Position numbers and translations under genes: made by a program. From NCBI RefSeq assembly GCF_001885615.1, contig NZ_LSRN01000100.1, positions 1 to 64,000 on the forward strand: 64,000 bases of DNA. The letters run 5' to 3'. Origin of the DNA: Alkalibacterium sp. 20 (GTDB lineage: Bacteria; Bacillota; Bacilli; Lactobacillales; Carnobacteriaceae_A). The notes beneath the pieces are model-generated. The model saw only the letters and a list, made by a program, of their open reading frames with translations, did not search any database and had not been told where the DNA came from. Shown piece after piece: positions 1-8,557 of this stretch (the first letter of the stretch is position 1; every line of letters begins with the position of its first letter).

Positions 1-46
1 TTCCCAGACTCAATAACCATCAAATTTGAGGTTATTGAAAACAAAA

Positions 47-94
47 AGAGAATAAATAACAGCTTGGAAAAATTCCTGCAGTTATTTATTCTCT
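47..94 (-). terminator. Rho-independent terminator of ribU
   Basis: A perfect 14-bp inverted repeat (47-60 with 81-94) encloses a 20-nt loop that can pair further. On the minus strand the stem is followed at once by a T-rich stretch (positions 46 down to 38), and it lies just after the ribU stop codon, so it ends the ribU transcript. A second, weaker 8-bp repeat (11-18 with 30-37) lies beyond it. Confidence 0.8.
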
Positions 95-112
95 CATTAA
101 TATCGATTCAGA

Positions 113-724
113 TTACTTTGTATCATTTACAGCCAGTGACTGACTGCGTTTTTTTCGGAATTTTTTCTTTGTTTTATCTAACCATGATTTCATTTTAGCA
201 AAAGCGACATAAAAAACAATACCGACCAAAATGCCTTTAATCAGGTTGAATGGCACAACAGCTAGCATTAAATAAGTGCGCATCGGTCCCACATCAAATC
301 CCATAACAGCCATATATGCTGGGGCAATAACTAACCAGTTCAGCACCGACATCACTACTGTTAATGATAGCGTTGAACTAAAAATACCGACTATTCTATC
401 TTTTAATGTCGCGCCATATTTTATTAGTATGAAATAAATAGGCAATGTATAAGAAACAGTGGCAATAAATGCGGCTGTATCTCCGATTGGGAAGCCCATT
501 TCCCCACCTTTTTGTGCGTAAGATAGCAGTGAACGTATAAAAGCAATGGTAATGCCGGCAACAGGGCCATAAACATACATGCCGAACAGTACTGCTAGAT
601 CACTAAAATCAACTTTTAAAAAGGGTGAACCGGGAAGGATCGGGAATGACAACATTGAAATGACCCATGCTAATGATGCTAACATAGCAACGCCAACTAA
701 TTTCTTCGTCTTACTGTTTGACAT
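113..724 (-). CDS. ribU: Riboflavin ECF transporter substrate-binding subunit RibU
   Basis: Integral membrane S-component that binds riboflavin and works with the shared EcfA/EcfA'/EcfT energizing module (not encoded here) to import the vitamin. The 203-residue length, the run of hydrophobic segments, and the conserved N-terminal section reading FPILPGSPFLKVDFSDL around residues 27-43 are typical of RibU. The C-terminus is lysine/arginine rich, as expected for a cytoplasmic tail. An AGGAGGA ribosome-binding site at 731-737 supports the ATG at 724. An FMN riboswitch with its own terminator precedes the gene, which independently identifies the substrate. It is a single-gene transcription unit. 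Confidence 0.93.
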   Translation of the reverse strand: MSNSKTKKLVGVAMLASLAWVISMLSFPILPGSPFLKVDFSDLAVLFGMYVYGPVAGITIAFIRSLLSYAQKGGEMGFPIGDTAAFIATVSYTLPIYFILIKYGATLKDRIVGIFSSTLSLTVVMSVLNWLVIAPAYMAVMGFDVGPMRTYLMLAVVPFNLIKGILVGIVFYVAFAKMKSWLDKTKKKFRKKRSQSLAVNDTK

Positions 725-810
725 AATAAATCCTCCTGAAAGGATTCATCCTACTGAGGGTGAACTTCTCTGAACACGACTATGCCAGTGTTACCAGAAG
801 TAAGAGGATA

Positions 811-853
811 AAAAAGCTCTGTTTGTCCCCCTACTTCAGGTGACAAATAGAGC
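811..853 (-). terminator. Riboswitch-controlled terminator (expression platform) of ribU
   Basis: On the minus strand GCTCT-TTTGTC (around 853-840) pairs with GACAAACAGAGC (around 828-816) and is followed by a run of six T at 815-810. It lies between the FMN aptamer and the ribU ribosome-binding site, so it is the OFF-state terminator used when FMN is bound. Confidence 0.85.
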
Positions 854-883
854 ATGAGACCGTTTTATCTTCAGTCAAAAAGC

Positions 884-997
884 TCCATCTTCTTTATCCA
901 GACTTTACTGTCGGTACTGGAATCGAACCAGTTCAGCAATTTTAATCGCTCGTGGACTTTACCACCGGTCGGGAATTACACCCTGCCCCTGAAGATG
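884..997 (-). ncRNA. FMN riboswitch (RFN element) of ribU
   Basis: Read on the minus strand, the segment opens with ATCTTCAGGGGCAGGGTG, continues with AATTCCCGACCGGTGGT and ends with GTCTGGATAAAGAAGAT. These are the invariant blocks of the RFN/FMN aptamer, and the ATCTTC/GAAGAT ends form the closing P1 helix. High FMN would stabilise the aptamer, allow the downstream terminator to form and switch off riboflavin uptake. Confidence 0.96.
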
Positions 998-1025
998 AAT
1001 CATATATTATTTTATTTTCAATTTA

Positions 1026-1053
1026 ATTATACCGTTTGGGTTGAGCAAGTCAA
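1026..1053 (-). promoter_or_regulatory. SigmaA promoter of the ribU riboswitch transcript
   Basis: On the minus strand TTGACT (1053-1048) is separated by 16 bp from a perfect TATAAT (1031-1026). The expected transcription start near 1019 is about 20 nt upstream of the FMN aptamer. Confidence 0.8.
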
Positions 1054-1089
1054 GTCTGTCTCAGGTTACGAGGTGAAGTACTTAGTTTT

Positions 1090-2892
1090 TCAATCTTCCT
1101 GGTTCATAGGTATATGAATAATAAAAGAAGAACCTTCATTGATTGATGACTCAACTTCTATAAATCCTCCATGTGCTTCAACAATATTCTTAACTAACGA
1201 TAAACCGATTCCTGTTCCATTGGTATTAGATGCGTAATTATTTCGAGATTTATCCGCTTTGAAAAAACGATCAAAAATATAGGGTAAATCATCCTCTGGA
1301 ATTCCTGTACCAGTATCTTTTACAATCATGACAACCTCTTCAAGCTTCTCTTCTTTAAGCAATTGAAGCGTGACTATTTTATCTTCTTTATCAGTCATGC
1401 TTGTGTGTCTGATTGCGTTGTTGATAATATTGACAAAGACTTGGTCCATCTTGTCTTTATCAATCATTTGATGAACAGTTTCTTTAGGGGTTTCCATTTG
1501 GAGTGATACTTCCGCATCGCTTGCCATATTGTCAAACCGGAATAAGAGGTTTCTTAAATAACTGTTGAGATTGACTTCAGATTTTTGTAATTCAATATAG
1601 CCGGCTTCCATCCGAGATAAATCAAGCAACTCGTTTACCATTCGATTCATTCTTTGAGATTCATCTCTAATAATTTGAGCCATTTCTTTCTTCTCTTCAA
1701 CACTTTCAGCAACATCATCTAGTATCGCTTCACTGTAGCCTTGGACCATAACTAGCGGTGTACGTAATTCATGTGAGATATTATTAATGAAATCTACTCT
1801 CATTCTATCTAATCGATGTTCTTTCGTTAAATCTTTAGTCGACACGACCAAACCTCTAAGTTCACTACTGTCAGTTTCCATCAGAGGTAGTATGGTCACC
1901 ACATAAAAGGTTTCTTCCATTTCAATGGTAAACTCCACCGATGTTTTATTATTGATTACTTCATTTAATTTTAAATCAACATCAACAAATTTATCATGGC
2001 TCGAGAAGTTAGCTTCTTCAACCTGGTATTGAGTTAAGAACAAGTCTCCCACAGGGTTAGATAATAACAACGTTTTATCAATATCGTAATATATAATGCC
2101 TGTTTCAACGTTTTCTAAAATATGGCTTAATAATTCTTTTTCTTGCTTAACAACGGTTCGATTCGTTTCAAGAGAATGCCCCATTTTATTCATAGCCATT
2201 GCAAGTTCAGCTAAGTCATCACGACCCGAAATAGGTAGCTGGTGGCTGAAATCATCTCGAGCAAAATCAAAAGCTATGTTCGTCATAGCATTAATAGGCT
2301 CCGAAACATTACGCTTTAAGTACATATAATAGTATAAGGCAGCTAAAATATTGGCAATAATCAAACCTGTTAATAAATAGCTCATGCGTCTTTCTATATT
2401 AACAAGAAAGGACAGATCTCCAAAAGAATAAAACAGAGCATCTTCTCCGTCGATTTCTGTAGGTTGTATATGAAAAACATGTGGAACGTTTGTTTCATAT
2501 TCTTCCAGTAAATCAGAACGGATTTGTACACGCTCGCTAGAATCAAGGTTGTCCGTGACTCCTGGTTTATTTTCCATAATTTCTTTCTTTTCTTCTGCAA
2601 AAGGTAATAGCCATTCGTCGTCGTTAGGAGTATACGTATCATCCAGTAATAATGCAAAGTTTATATGTGAATGGAAATCATTGATTTCCTCGATATTTTC
2701 CAACAAAAAATGTGGATTCGCTAATGCAAGGCGCTCCACATTTATAATAATCTGTTCGTATTCATTCATATAATTATCTTTGATTTGTTGAGAATAAAAG
2801 ACACCATAAAATATAGTCGTAATGACGAAAGATAACAGGGCAATTCCAAACGTAATGAGCCAAATTTTGATTGCCACTACATTTAATTTCAT
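1090..2892 (-). CDS. resE: Sensor histidine kinase, ResE type
   Basis: Membrane histidine kinase paired with the response regulator just upstream. The order is: membrane segment (about 6-33), extracytoplasmic domain of about 140 residues, second membrane segment (about 172-192), HAMP linker, PAS-like domain (about 255-355), the dimerisation domain with phospho-acceptor H374 in NNISHELRTP, then the ATPase domain with an N-box (NIINNAIRHT) and G-boxes (KDTGTGIPEDD, GTGIGLSLVKN). I chose the ATG at 2892, 4 bp after the resD stop and behind AGAGGAGT; a longer reading frame from 2913 would start inside resD. ResE/WalK-type kinases share this layout. The ResE name rests on the strong ResD match and the locus; the signal sensed is unknown. 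Confidence 0.88.
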   Translation of the reverse strand: MKLNVVAIKIWLITFGIALLSFVITTIFYGVFYSQQIKDNYMNEYEQIIINVERLALANPHFLLENIEEINDFHSHINFALLLDDTYTPNDDEWLLPFAEEKKEIMENKPGVTDNLDSSERVQIRSDLLEEYETNVPHVFHIQPTEIDGEDALFYSFGDLSFLVNIERRMSYLLTGLIIANILAALYYYMYLKRNVSEPINAMTNIAFDFARDDFSHQLPISGRDDLAELAMAMNKMGHSLETNRTVVKQEKELLSHILENVETGIIYYDIDKTLLLSNPVGDLFLTQYQVEEANFSSHDKFVDVDLKLNEVINNKTSVEFTIEMEETFYVVTILPLMETDSSELRGLVVSTKDLTKEHRLDRMRVDFINNISHELRTPLVMVQGYSEAILDDVAESVEEKKEMAQIIRDESQRMNRMVNELLDLSRMEAGYIELQKSEVNLNSYLRNLLFRFDNMASDAEVSLQMETPKETVHQMIDKDKMDQVFVNIINNAIRHTSMTDKEDKIVTLQLLKEEKLEEVVMIVKDTGTGIPEDDLPYIFDRFFKADKSRNNYASNTNGTGIGLSLVKNIVEAHGGFIEVESSINEGSSFIIHIPMNQED

Positions 2893-2896
2893 ACAA

Positions 2897-3643
2897 TTAC
2901 TCCTCTTCGTCATCAGGATAAGAATTCAATTTATAACCTAGACCCCATACTGTTTCAATCATTTTAGAAGCGACATCTGATTCTTTTTTAAGTTTTTCTC
3001 TTAATCTTTTAACGTGTGTATCCACTGTTCTTAAATCTCCAAAAAATTCATATTTCCACACTTCTCTGAGTAATTGTTCTCGACCAAATATTTGATCTGG
3101 AGAAGACATTAGATAATGGAGCAGATCATATTCTTTTGGAGTTAAATTAACCGGCTGACCATCGGCAGTGACTCTTCTTGAGTCATTATCAATTTCTAAA
3201 TGAGGTAAAGTCAACGTGTCTGATATGTCCCCATTAGTGCCATTTGGTGTATCACTTTTGGTGCGTTTCAATATAGCTGCCACACGCAAAACTATTTCGC
3301 GGGGACTAAATGGTTTGACGATATAATCGTCAACACCTGCTTCAAATCCCTGAATGCGATTTAATTCTTCTCCTTTAGCTGTAAGCATCATAATCGGTGT
3401 TTCTTTTTCTTTTCTGATTTCTTCAGCTACTTCGAGCCCGTCCATTTCTGGCATCATTACATCTAGAAGAATGAGATCATAATCATTTTCTAAAGCCATT
3501 TCTAATGCTTTTTTTCCATTTTCAGCCTCTTCGATACTGTAGTCCGCTTTTTCTAAATACATTTTTAGTAGTCTTCTGATTCTATCTTCATCATCAACTA
3601 CTAGCAATTTCTTTTTGTTGTCTTGATTAGTCTCTTCAGTCAC
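2897..3643 (-). CDS. resD: Response regulator, OmpR/PhoB family, ResD type
   Basis: DNA-binding response regulator of 248 residues. The receiver domain (about 11-125) shows the acidic pair DDED, the phospho-acceptor D61 in LILLDVMMPEMDG, and the conserved lysine in YIVKPFSPRE. The C-terminal winged helix contains EFFGDLRTVDTHVKRLREKL, closely like Bacillus ResD. In Bacillus ResD controls respiration and anaerobic metabolism; here the resABC cytochrome maturation genes that normally precede it are missing, so its targets may differ. It is co-transcribed with the kinase 4 bp downstream. The rluB-resD interval (3644-3767) could hold its own promoter, but none is clear. Confidence 0.9.
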   Translation of the reverse strand: MTEETNQDNKKKLLVVDDEDRIRRLLKMYLEKADYSIEEAENGKKALEMALENDYDLILLDVMMPEMDGLEVAEEIRKEKETPIMMLTAKGEELNRIQGFEAGVDDYIVKPFSPREIVLRVAAILKRTKSDTPNGTNGDISDTLTLPHLEIDNDSRRVTADGQPVNLTPKEYDLLHYLMSSPDQIFGREQLLREVWKYEFFGDLRTVDTHVKRLREKLKKESDVASKMIETVWGLGYKLNSYPDDEEE

Positions 3644-3767
3644 GTTTAGACACTCCTCTAATTCATACTTTAGTCATTGCTAGTATTAAACTTTTTCAGC
3701 AAAGCTCGTATATAAAACTATTATAACGAATGAAATCTGTTTCTGCCAACATATCCACTCTTAGGAG

Positions 3768-4487
3768 TTATTCCTTTACAAGTTCTTTTAGTTTGTTTAC
3801 TTCAAACGTTTTAAGTTGACGCCATTCTCCCGATTGAAGACCTTCTGTTGTTAAAAAACCATATTTATCTCTGTTTAATTTTTCAACTGGAAAACCAACT
3901 GTTTTAAGCATTTTTTTCACCTGATGATTTTTGCCTTCATGGATAGTCAATTCAACCATGCTGATATTTTTTCTAGGATCGATATCGATAATTCTTGCTT
4001 TGGCAGGTCTTGTTTTATAATCATCTATATTCAAACCTTTTTCTAATTTCGAGATGGCCCCTTTATTAATCAAACCTGTCACTTTAGCAATATATGTTTT
4101 TTCGATACCATATTTTGGATGGGTCAACTGGTTAGTCAGTTCTCCATCATTTGTTAATAAAAGTACGCCAGTTGTATCATAATCTAAACGGCCAACCGGA
4201 TAGATACGCTGTTCGATATGTGAGAAAAAGTCCACAACTGTTTTTCTTCCTTTAGGATCATCAGCACTTGAGATAACACCTCTGGGTTTATTTAACAGGA
4301 AATATAGCTTTTGTTCTTTACTAATAGGCACACTGTTTACTTCAATAGAATCATCATTACTCACGTTTAAACCCATCTCGGTAACTACTTTGCCGTTCAC
4401 TTTTACTCTGCCTTCTTTGATCAATTTTTCTGATCCTCTTCTAGATGCTATTCCTGCATGTGCCATTACTTTTTGTAAACGTTCCAT
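3768..4487 (-). CDS. rluB: 23S rRNA pseudouridine synthase RluB
   Basis: Converts a uridine of 23S rRNA helix 89 (U2605, E. coli numbering, by family knowledge) to pseudouridine. It has an N-terminal S4 RNA-binding domain (about 1-60, starting ERLQKVMAHAGIASRR) and an RsuA/RluB catalytic domain with the active-site motif GRLDYDTTGVLLLTNDGEL containing the nucleophilic aspartate. The length of 239 residues is normal. It follows scpB by 11 bp, the same order (scpA-scpB-...-rluB-...-resD-resE) as in Bacillus subtilis, where dacB and spmAB lie between scpB and rluB. Confidence 0.93.
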   Translation of the reverse strand: MERLQKVMAHAGIASRRGSEKLIKEGRVKVNGKVVTEMGLNVSNDDSIEVNSVPISKEQKLYFLLNKPRGVISSADDPKGRKTVVDFFSHIEQRIYPVGRLDYDTTGVLLLTNDGELTNQLTHPKYGIEKTYIAKVTGLINKGAISKLEKGLNIDDYKTRPAKARIIDIDPRKNISMVELTIHEGKNHQVKKMLKTVGFPVEKLNRDKYGFLTTEGLQSGEWRQLKTFEVNKLKELVKE

Positions 4488-4498
4488 AATAATCCCCT

Positions 4499-5062
4499 TT
4501 AAAATTCTAATTCTTCGCTAAACAAACTTTGGTTTTCTGTTTTTTCTTCAATTTCTAACTCTGGTAGTTCAGTTAAATCATTTAATCCAAAGTAATCTAA
4601 AAAATAATCTGTCGTTCCGTAGATTACAGGTCGACCTGGCGCTTCAATTCGGCCAATTTCATGAATTAAATTTCTTAATTTCAGTTTTTGCAAACTTGAG
4701 GATAACTGCACTCCCCTGATATCCTCTATCTCCATCCGAGTAATGGGTTGTTTATAAGCAATAATAGCTAATGTTTCAATCGAAGCTTTACTTAACTTTT
4801 TTGTTAGAGGAGATTTTGCATAGTACTCTATTACTGCTGAAAATTCTTTTTTGGTAACTAAACGATAGGTTTCAGCCGTTTCTATTAATTTCAAGCCACT
4901 GCTTTCTTCATTTAAATATCGTTCTGATAGATCTTCAAGGCATACTTTAACATGGTCAGGAGTGGATTTAGTTAATTGAGCCAAGTCGTATAGCGTTATT
5001 CCTTCTTCACCAGCCACGAAAAGCAAGGCCTCGTATGTAGCAAATTCATTCATTTTGCTCAC
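4499..5062 (-). CDS. scpB: Segregation and condensation protein B
   Basis: Winged-helix kleisin-associated subunit of the Smc-ScpAB condensin that compacts and segregates the chromosome. The 187-residue product has the two tandem winged-helix domains of ScpB; the signature TLAIIAYKQPITRMEIEDIRG lies around residues 95-115, and the PVIYGTTDYFLDYFGL stretch near 147-162. Its start overlaps the end of scpA by 17 bp, so the two partners are translationally coupled. The acidic C-terminal tail is ordinary for the family. Confidence 0.95.
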   Translation of the reverse strand: MSKMNEFATYEALLFVAGEEGITLYDLAQLTKSTPDHVKVCLEDLSERYLNEESSGLKLIETAETYRLVTKKEFSAVIEYYAKSPLTKKLSKASIETLAIIAYKQPITRMEIEDIRGVQLSSSLQKLKLRNLIHEIGRIEAPGRPVIYGTTDYFLDYFGLNDLTELPELEIEEKTENQSLFSEELEF

Positions 5063-5819
5063 TCAATCCTTTCTTTCCCTGTCGTACACTAGATAAATAA
5101 ATTTCGCCAAAACTTTCAGATTGCTGAATTGTCACTTTATTTTCTTTGATCATCTCTAATAAGGCTAAGAACGTGACAACATACTCTTTTTTTGTCGGTT
5201 TAGTGAACAAAAGTCTAAAAGGTACTGCTTGTATGCTCGAGAATATCTTTTTTTCCAACCATTCTATTTTTTCATTAACTGTAATTTCTTCTAGATCAAT
5301 CGTGTTGGGATTAGGATCCAGCCATTCTTTTCTTTTTAACAGTTCACCGAACGCTCCGATTAAATCACTTAATTCTAACTCCTCTGTTTCCAGCGGTATG
5401 AACTGTTGCAAGTGTGTTAAATCCTCGTGTGGTTTAGAAAAATACTGTTCCCGACTTTCTCGGTTTTCAGTTAATTTAGTTGATACATACTTGAATTTCC
5501 GATATTCCAAGAGTTTTTGTTGTAATTTTTCAATGGAATCCTCTTCGACATTAAACTCTTCACCCTCATCTTCCCAAGATTCATTTCTTGGAAGCAGTAA
5601 TTGACTTTTTATTGACATAAGAGTTGCCGCCATAACTAAATATTCTCCAGCCACGTCAAGTTGAAGCATCTGCATGGCATGTAGATAATTTAGATACTGT
5701 CCAGTTATTTCTTTGATCGGTATGTCGTAAATATCAATCTCCATCCTATTGATAAGATGGAGCAGCAGATCAAGTGGTCCTTCAAAGATATCTAAGTTAA
5801 CTTTCCATTTATCACTCAT
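5046..5819 (-). CDS. scpA: Segregation and condensation protein A
   Basis: Kleisin subunit that bridges the Smc heads. The N-terminus reads VNLDIFEGPLDLLLHLI (about 7-23), the hallmark of ScpA, followed by helices that bind the Smc neck and a C-terminal winged helix (about 180-250) that binds the Smc head. The 257-residue length matches the family. The gene lies 34 bp after ribT and overlaps scpB, so ribT-scpA-scpB form one cluster as in Bacillus. Confidence 0.95.
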   Translation of the reverse strand: MSDKWKVNLDIFEGPLDLLLHLINRMEIDIYDIPIKEITGQYLNYLHAMQMLQLDVAGEYLVMAATLMSIKSQLLLPRNESWEDEGEEFNVEEDSIEKLQQKLLEYRKFKYVSTKLTENRESREQYFSKPHEDLTHLQQFIPLETEELELSDLIGAFGELLKRKEWLDPNPNTIDLEEITVNEKIEWLEKKIFSSIQAVPFRLLFTKPTKKEYVVTFLALLEMIKENKVTIQQSESFGEIYLSSVRQGKKGLSEQNE

Positions 5820-5853
5820 TCAGTTTCCTACTTTTTATTGTCATATTAATTAA

Positions 5854-6207
5854 CTAAGCCTTCTGCCACTTAGTTAAAATAGATGCTGTTTCCAGTGTTC
5901 CAACAATTCGTTTTGGTGAGCATCGTTTTGACAGAGCATTTAGCATTCTGTATGCCATGCCTTCTTCACGATAAGACGGGTTCACTGCGATATGTCTTAA
6001 AAGGACCATTTCTTCGTCTTCTTCAATGCCGATAACGCCAGCCAAATCGCCTGTTTCTTCACTTTTCCATAAGAAAAGCTGTCGATTGTTTTCTTGACTG
6101 TACCATTCCATTTCTTTTGTTAGCCGACTTGTTTCTTTTAAATCAGGAACGTAAGACAGTAATCCCATCGTTATTTTCTGATAATCAGCTTTATATATGA
6201 CGAGCAT
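5854..6207 (-). CDS. ribT: GNAT-family acetyltransferase RibT
   Basis: A 117-residue Gcn5-related N-acetyltransferase. The acetyl-CoA binding strand and loop are visible as LLRHIAVNPSYREEGMAYRML (about 70-90), and the N-terminus MLVIYKADYQKITMGLLSYVP resembles Bacillus RibT. The position directly before scpA is also that of ribT, the last gene of the Bacillus riboflavin operon. Here the biosynthetic genes ribDEAHB are absent and only this gene remains. Its substrate is unknown. It has a good AGGAGG site before the ATG at 6207 and lies 18 bp after lysA. The name rests on sequence resemblance plus position. Confidence 0.75.
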   Translation of the reverse strand: MLVIYKADYQKITMGLLSYVPDLKETSRLTKEMEWYSQENNRQLFLWKSEETGDLAGVIGIEEDEEMVLLRHIAVNPSYREEGMAYRMLNALSKRCSPKRIVGTLETASILTKWQKA

Positions 6208-6225
6208 GAAAGTCCTCCTGTTTTA

Positions 6226-7560
6226 TTACCAATTTTCGATACTATTTTCTAATTTCAAAAAATCTTGAACTGTTTCTCTCTTGATCGCTAAAAAGTCTTT
6301 ACCCTTTTCTACGAATACCACTGCAGGTCGGGGTAAGCGATTATAGTTGCTCGCCATAGAATAACCATATGCACCGGTACTAAATATAGCTAAAACATCT
6401 TTTTGATTAGGTCTAGGTAACGTAATATCCCATATCAACATATCTCCACTTTCACATGCTTTTCCGGCAATGGATACTTTTTCTTCACTACCCTCATTGA
6501 CTCTATTTGCCAATACTCCAGTATACTCAGCTTGGTACAGTGCGGGTCTTATATTATCCGCCATCCCTCCATCTACTGAAACATATTTTCTGATTGCAGG
6601 AATGTTTTTCTGACTTCCTACCGTATACAAACTTGTGCCAGCTTCTCCTACGATACTTCTACCTGGTTCGATCCAAATTTCTGGGAGAGCTAGTTCGTTT
6701 AGCTTGGCGTGTTTTCTTACGGCATTCATTATGGCTTCAGCGTAGTCATCTAAAGGAAGTGGTGTATCTGCTTCCGTATAGCGTATACCAAAACCTCCAC
6801 CAACATTGAGTACGTTTAAGGTAAAACCAAATGATTTTTCCCACTCTTTTGCTTTTACTAAAAGTTTTTCAATGACCGCTTGATACCCATCGACTTCAAA
6901 AATTTGAGAACCAATATGAGCATGTAAGCCAATACTATTAATGTTTTCAGCTGAATTTATCTTTTCAATTGCCTCTTCAACTTGTCCTGAGGCTAAGTCA
7001 AATCCGAACTTGGAATCCGCTTGTCCTGTTGTAATATACTCGTGCGTGTGTGCTTCCACACCTGGCGCTACACGAATGAGAACATCCATTACTTGATGAT
7101 ATTTATTCGTTAATTCTTCAACCATATCAATTTCATGAAAATTATCAATTACTATGCATCCAATATTTTCTGAAATAGCGGTATTTAATTCATCGTATGA
7201 TTTATTATTGCCATGAAAGTGAATACGTTCCTTAGGAAATCCAGCTTGTATAGCCAAAAATAGTTCTCCGCCCGAAACAACATCCAACGATACATCTTCT
7301 TTTGCTAATAATTCATATAATGCGAGCGACGAAAAAGCCTTACTGGCATAGGCAACTTGCGTTTTGTTTTCGTAATTTTTAAACGCCTCTTTAAACGTAT
7401 TGATTTTTTCTTTTATTAAAGAAATATCATACACATTAACAGGTGTCCCATATTTATTAACAAGGTCTATCGTATCCACACCGTCAATGACCAAATGATT
7501 GTGCGTATTGATTTCCATATTACTCATTAATCTTTTACTATAATTATTTTTATTCATCAT
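6226..7560 (-). CDS. lysA: Diaminopimelate decarboxylase
   Basis: PLP enzyme of fold type III that decarboxylates meso-diaminopimelate to L-lysine, the last step of lysine synthesis. Visible motifs are the PLP lysine K74 in VAYASKAFSS, the phosphate-binding NVGGGFGIRYTE, the EPGRSIV arginine loop and the active-site cysteine in KACESGDMLI. Two ATGs are adjacent; a GTGGGA site fits the second (7557) slightly better, so the start is uncertain by one codon. A sigmaA promoter lies at 7616-7644 after the punA terminator, so lysA probably begins the transcript lysA-ribT-scpA-scpB-rluB. I see no lysine riboswitch in its leader. Confidence 0.93.
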   Translation of the reverse strand: MMNKNNYSKRLMSNMEINTHNHLVIDGVDTIDLVNKYGTPVNVYDISLIKEKINTFKEAFKNYENKTQVAYASKAFSSLALYELLAKEDVSLDVVSGGELFLAIQAGFPKERIHFHGNNKSYDELNTAISENIGCIVIDNFHEIDMVEELTNKYHQVMDVLIRVAPGVEAHTHEYITTGQADSKFGFDLASGQVEEAIEKINSAENINSIGLHAHIGSQIFEVDGYQAVIEKLLVKAKEWEKSFGFTLNVLNVGGGFGIRYTEADTPLPLDDYAEAIMNAVRKHAKLNELALPEIWIEPGRSIVGEAGTSLYTVGSQKNIPAIRKYVSVDGGMADNIRPALYQAEYTGVLANRVNEGSEEKVSIAGKACESGDMLIWDITLPRPNQKDVLAIFSTGAYGYSMASNYNRLPRPAVVFVEKGKDFLAIKRETVQDFLKLENSIENW

Positions 7561-7615
7561 TTCCCACTTTTCTTATAAGTTAATTGTTCACAACGAAAGA
7601 AATTCATTCATGACA

Positions 7616-7644
7616 ATCATACCTATTTATCGAGTAAAAATCAA
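7616..7644 (-). promoter_or_regulatory. Promoter of lysA
   Basis: On the minus strand TTGATT (7644-7639), a 17-bp spacer and TATGAT (7621-7616) make a sigmaA-type promoter between the punA terminator and lysA. Confidence 0.6.
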
Positions 7645-7664
7645 ACGGATCATGATTTACAAAC

Positions 7665-7703
7665 AGAAAAAGAGCGAAAGTGAAAAACTTTCGCTCTTTT
7701 TCT
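7665..7703 (-). terminator. Terminator of the deoB-punA unit
   Basis: Inverted repeat AGAAAAAGAGCGAAAG (7665-7680) with CTTTCGCTCTTTTTCT (7688-7703) and a 7-nt loop. It has A-rich and T-rich flanks, so it can act in either direction; it lies just after the punA stop. Confidence 0.8.
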
Positions 7704-7713
7704 CAACATTCAA

Positions 7714-8535
7714 CTATAAATTTGAAATGACTGATTTTACTAAAGATTTGAATGTTTCTCTTACCCGAGTGGTTACTGCTACCACTTCATCATGATTTAA
7801 ACTCTCCTGCATACCAGCAGCATAGTTCGTTATACAAGAAATTCCAGCTACCCTAAGACCGGCATGATTTGCCACTATTACTTCAGGAACCGTTGACATT
7901 CCTACTGAATCGCCACCCAATGTGCGTATCATGCGAACTTCTGCAGGTGTTTCATATGTCGGTCCGGACATACCCATGTACACACCTTTTTGAACAGTAA
8001 TATCGTGTTCTTTCGCAACATCTTCAATTATACGCTGGTAATCTTTATCATACGCATTACTCATATCTGTAAATCGTGGTCCTTGAGTATTATCGTTTGG
8101 TCCATGTAATGGATTCTTCCCTATCATATTGATATGATCAGTGATAATCATTAAGTCTCCTGGTGTAAAGTTCTTATTTACACCACCGGCAGCGTTTGTA
8201 ACTATAAGTGACTCAACACCCAAAGCTTTCATAACTCTAACAGGAAAAGTCACTTCTCTCATTGAATAACCTTCATAGTAGTGGAAACGACCTTGCATCG
8301 CTAACACTTTTTTTCCACCTAAATCACCGTAGACCAATTGGCCCGCATGACCTTCAACGGTAGAAACTGGAAATCCAGGTATATCTTCATAAGGAACAGC
8401 TATGGCATTATCAGCTTCATTTGCTAGTTCACCTAATCCGGAACCTAAAATCAATCCGATTTCAGGCATTTCAACTCCCTTTTCTCTTAAATAAACTGTT
8501 GCTTTTTCAATTGCTAGAGTATAATTATCAGTCAT
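7714..8535 (-). CDS. punA: Purine nucleoside phosphorylase (trimeric, class I)
   Basis: Phosphorolyses inosine and guanosine (and deoxy forms) to base plus (deoxy)ribose-1-phosphate. The 273-residue protein carries the phosphate-binding LGSGLGEL (about 31-38), VEGHAGQLVYG, and GMSGPTYETPAEVR (about 190-203) motifs of the trimeric PNP/MTAP family, and EVIVANHAGLRVAGISCITN near the C-terminus. It is 22 bp after deoB, whose product isomerises the sugar-1-phosphate made here, forming a nucleoside salvage pair identical to drm-pupG of Bacillus. Confidence 0.93.
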   Translation of the reverse strand: MTDNYTLAIEKATVYLREKGVEMPEIGLILGSGLGELANEADNAIAVPYEDIPGFPVSTVEGHAGQLVYGDLGGKKVLAMQGRFHYYEGYSMREVTFPVRVMKALGVESLIVTNAAGGVNKNFTPGDLMIITDHINMIGKNPLHGPNDNTQGPRFTDMSNAYDKDYQRIIEDVAKEHDITVQKGVYMGMSGPTYETPAEVRMIRTLGGDSVGMSTVPEVIVANHAGLRVAGISCITNYAAGMQESLNHDEVVAVTTRVRETFKSLVKSVISNL

Positions 8536-8557
8536 TCAGTCATTCTCCTTTTATGAT

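Noticed and set aside
854-1117. Plus-strand open frame of 87 codons over the ribU leader
   Set aside because: It covers the FMN riboswitch and ribU promoter on the other strand, has no ribosome-binding site, and the RNA element explains the sequence.
7561-7664. Lysine riboswitch before lysA
   Set aside because: The interval is too short (about 100 bp) and contains none of the L-box motifs.
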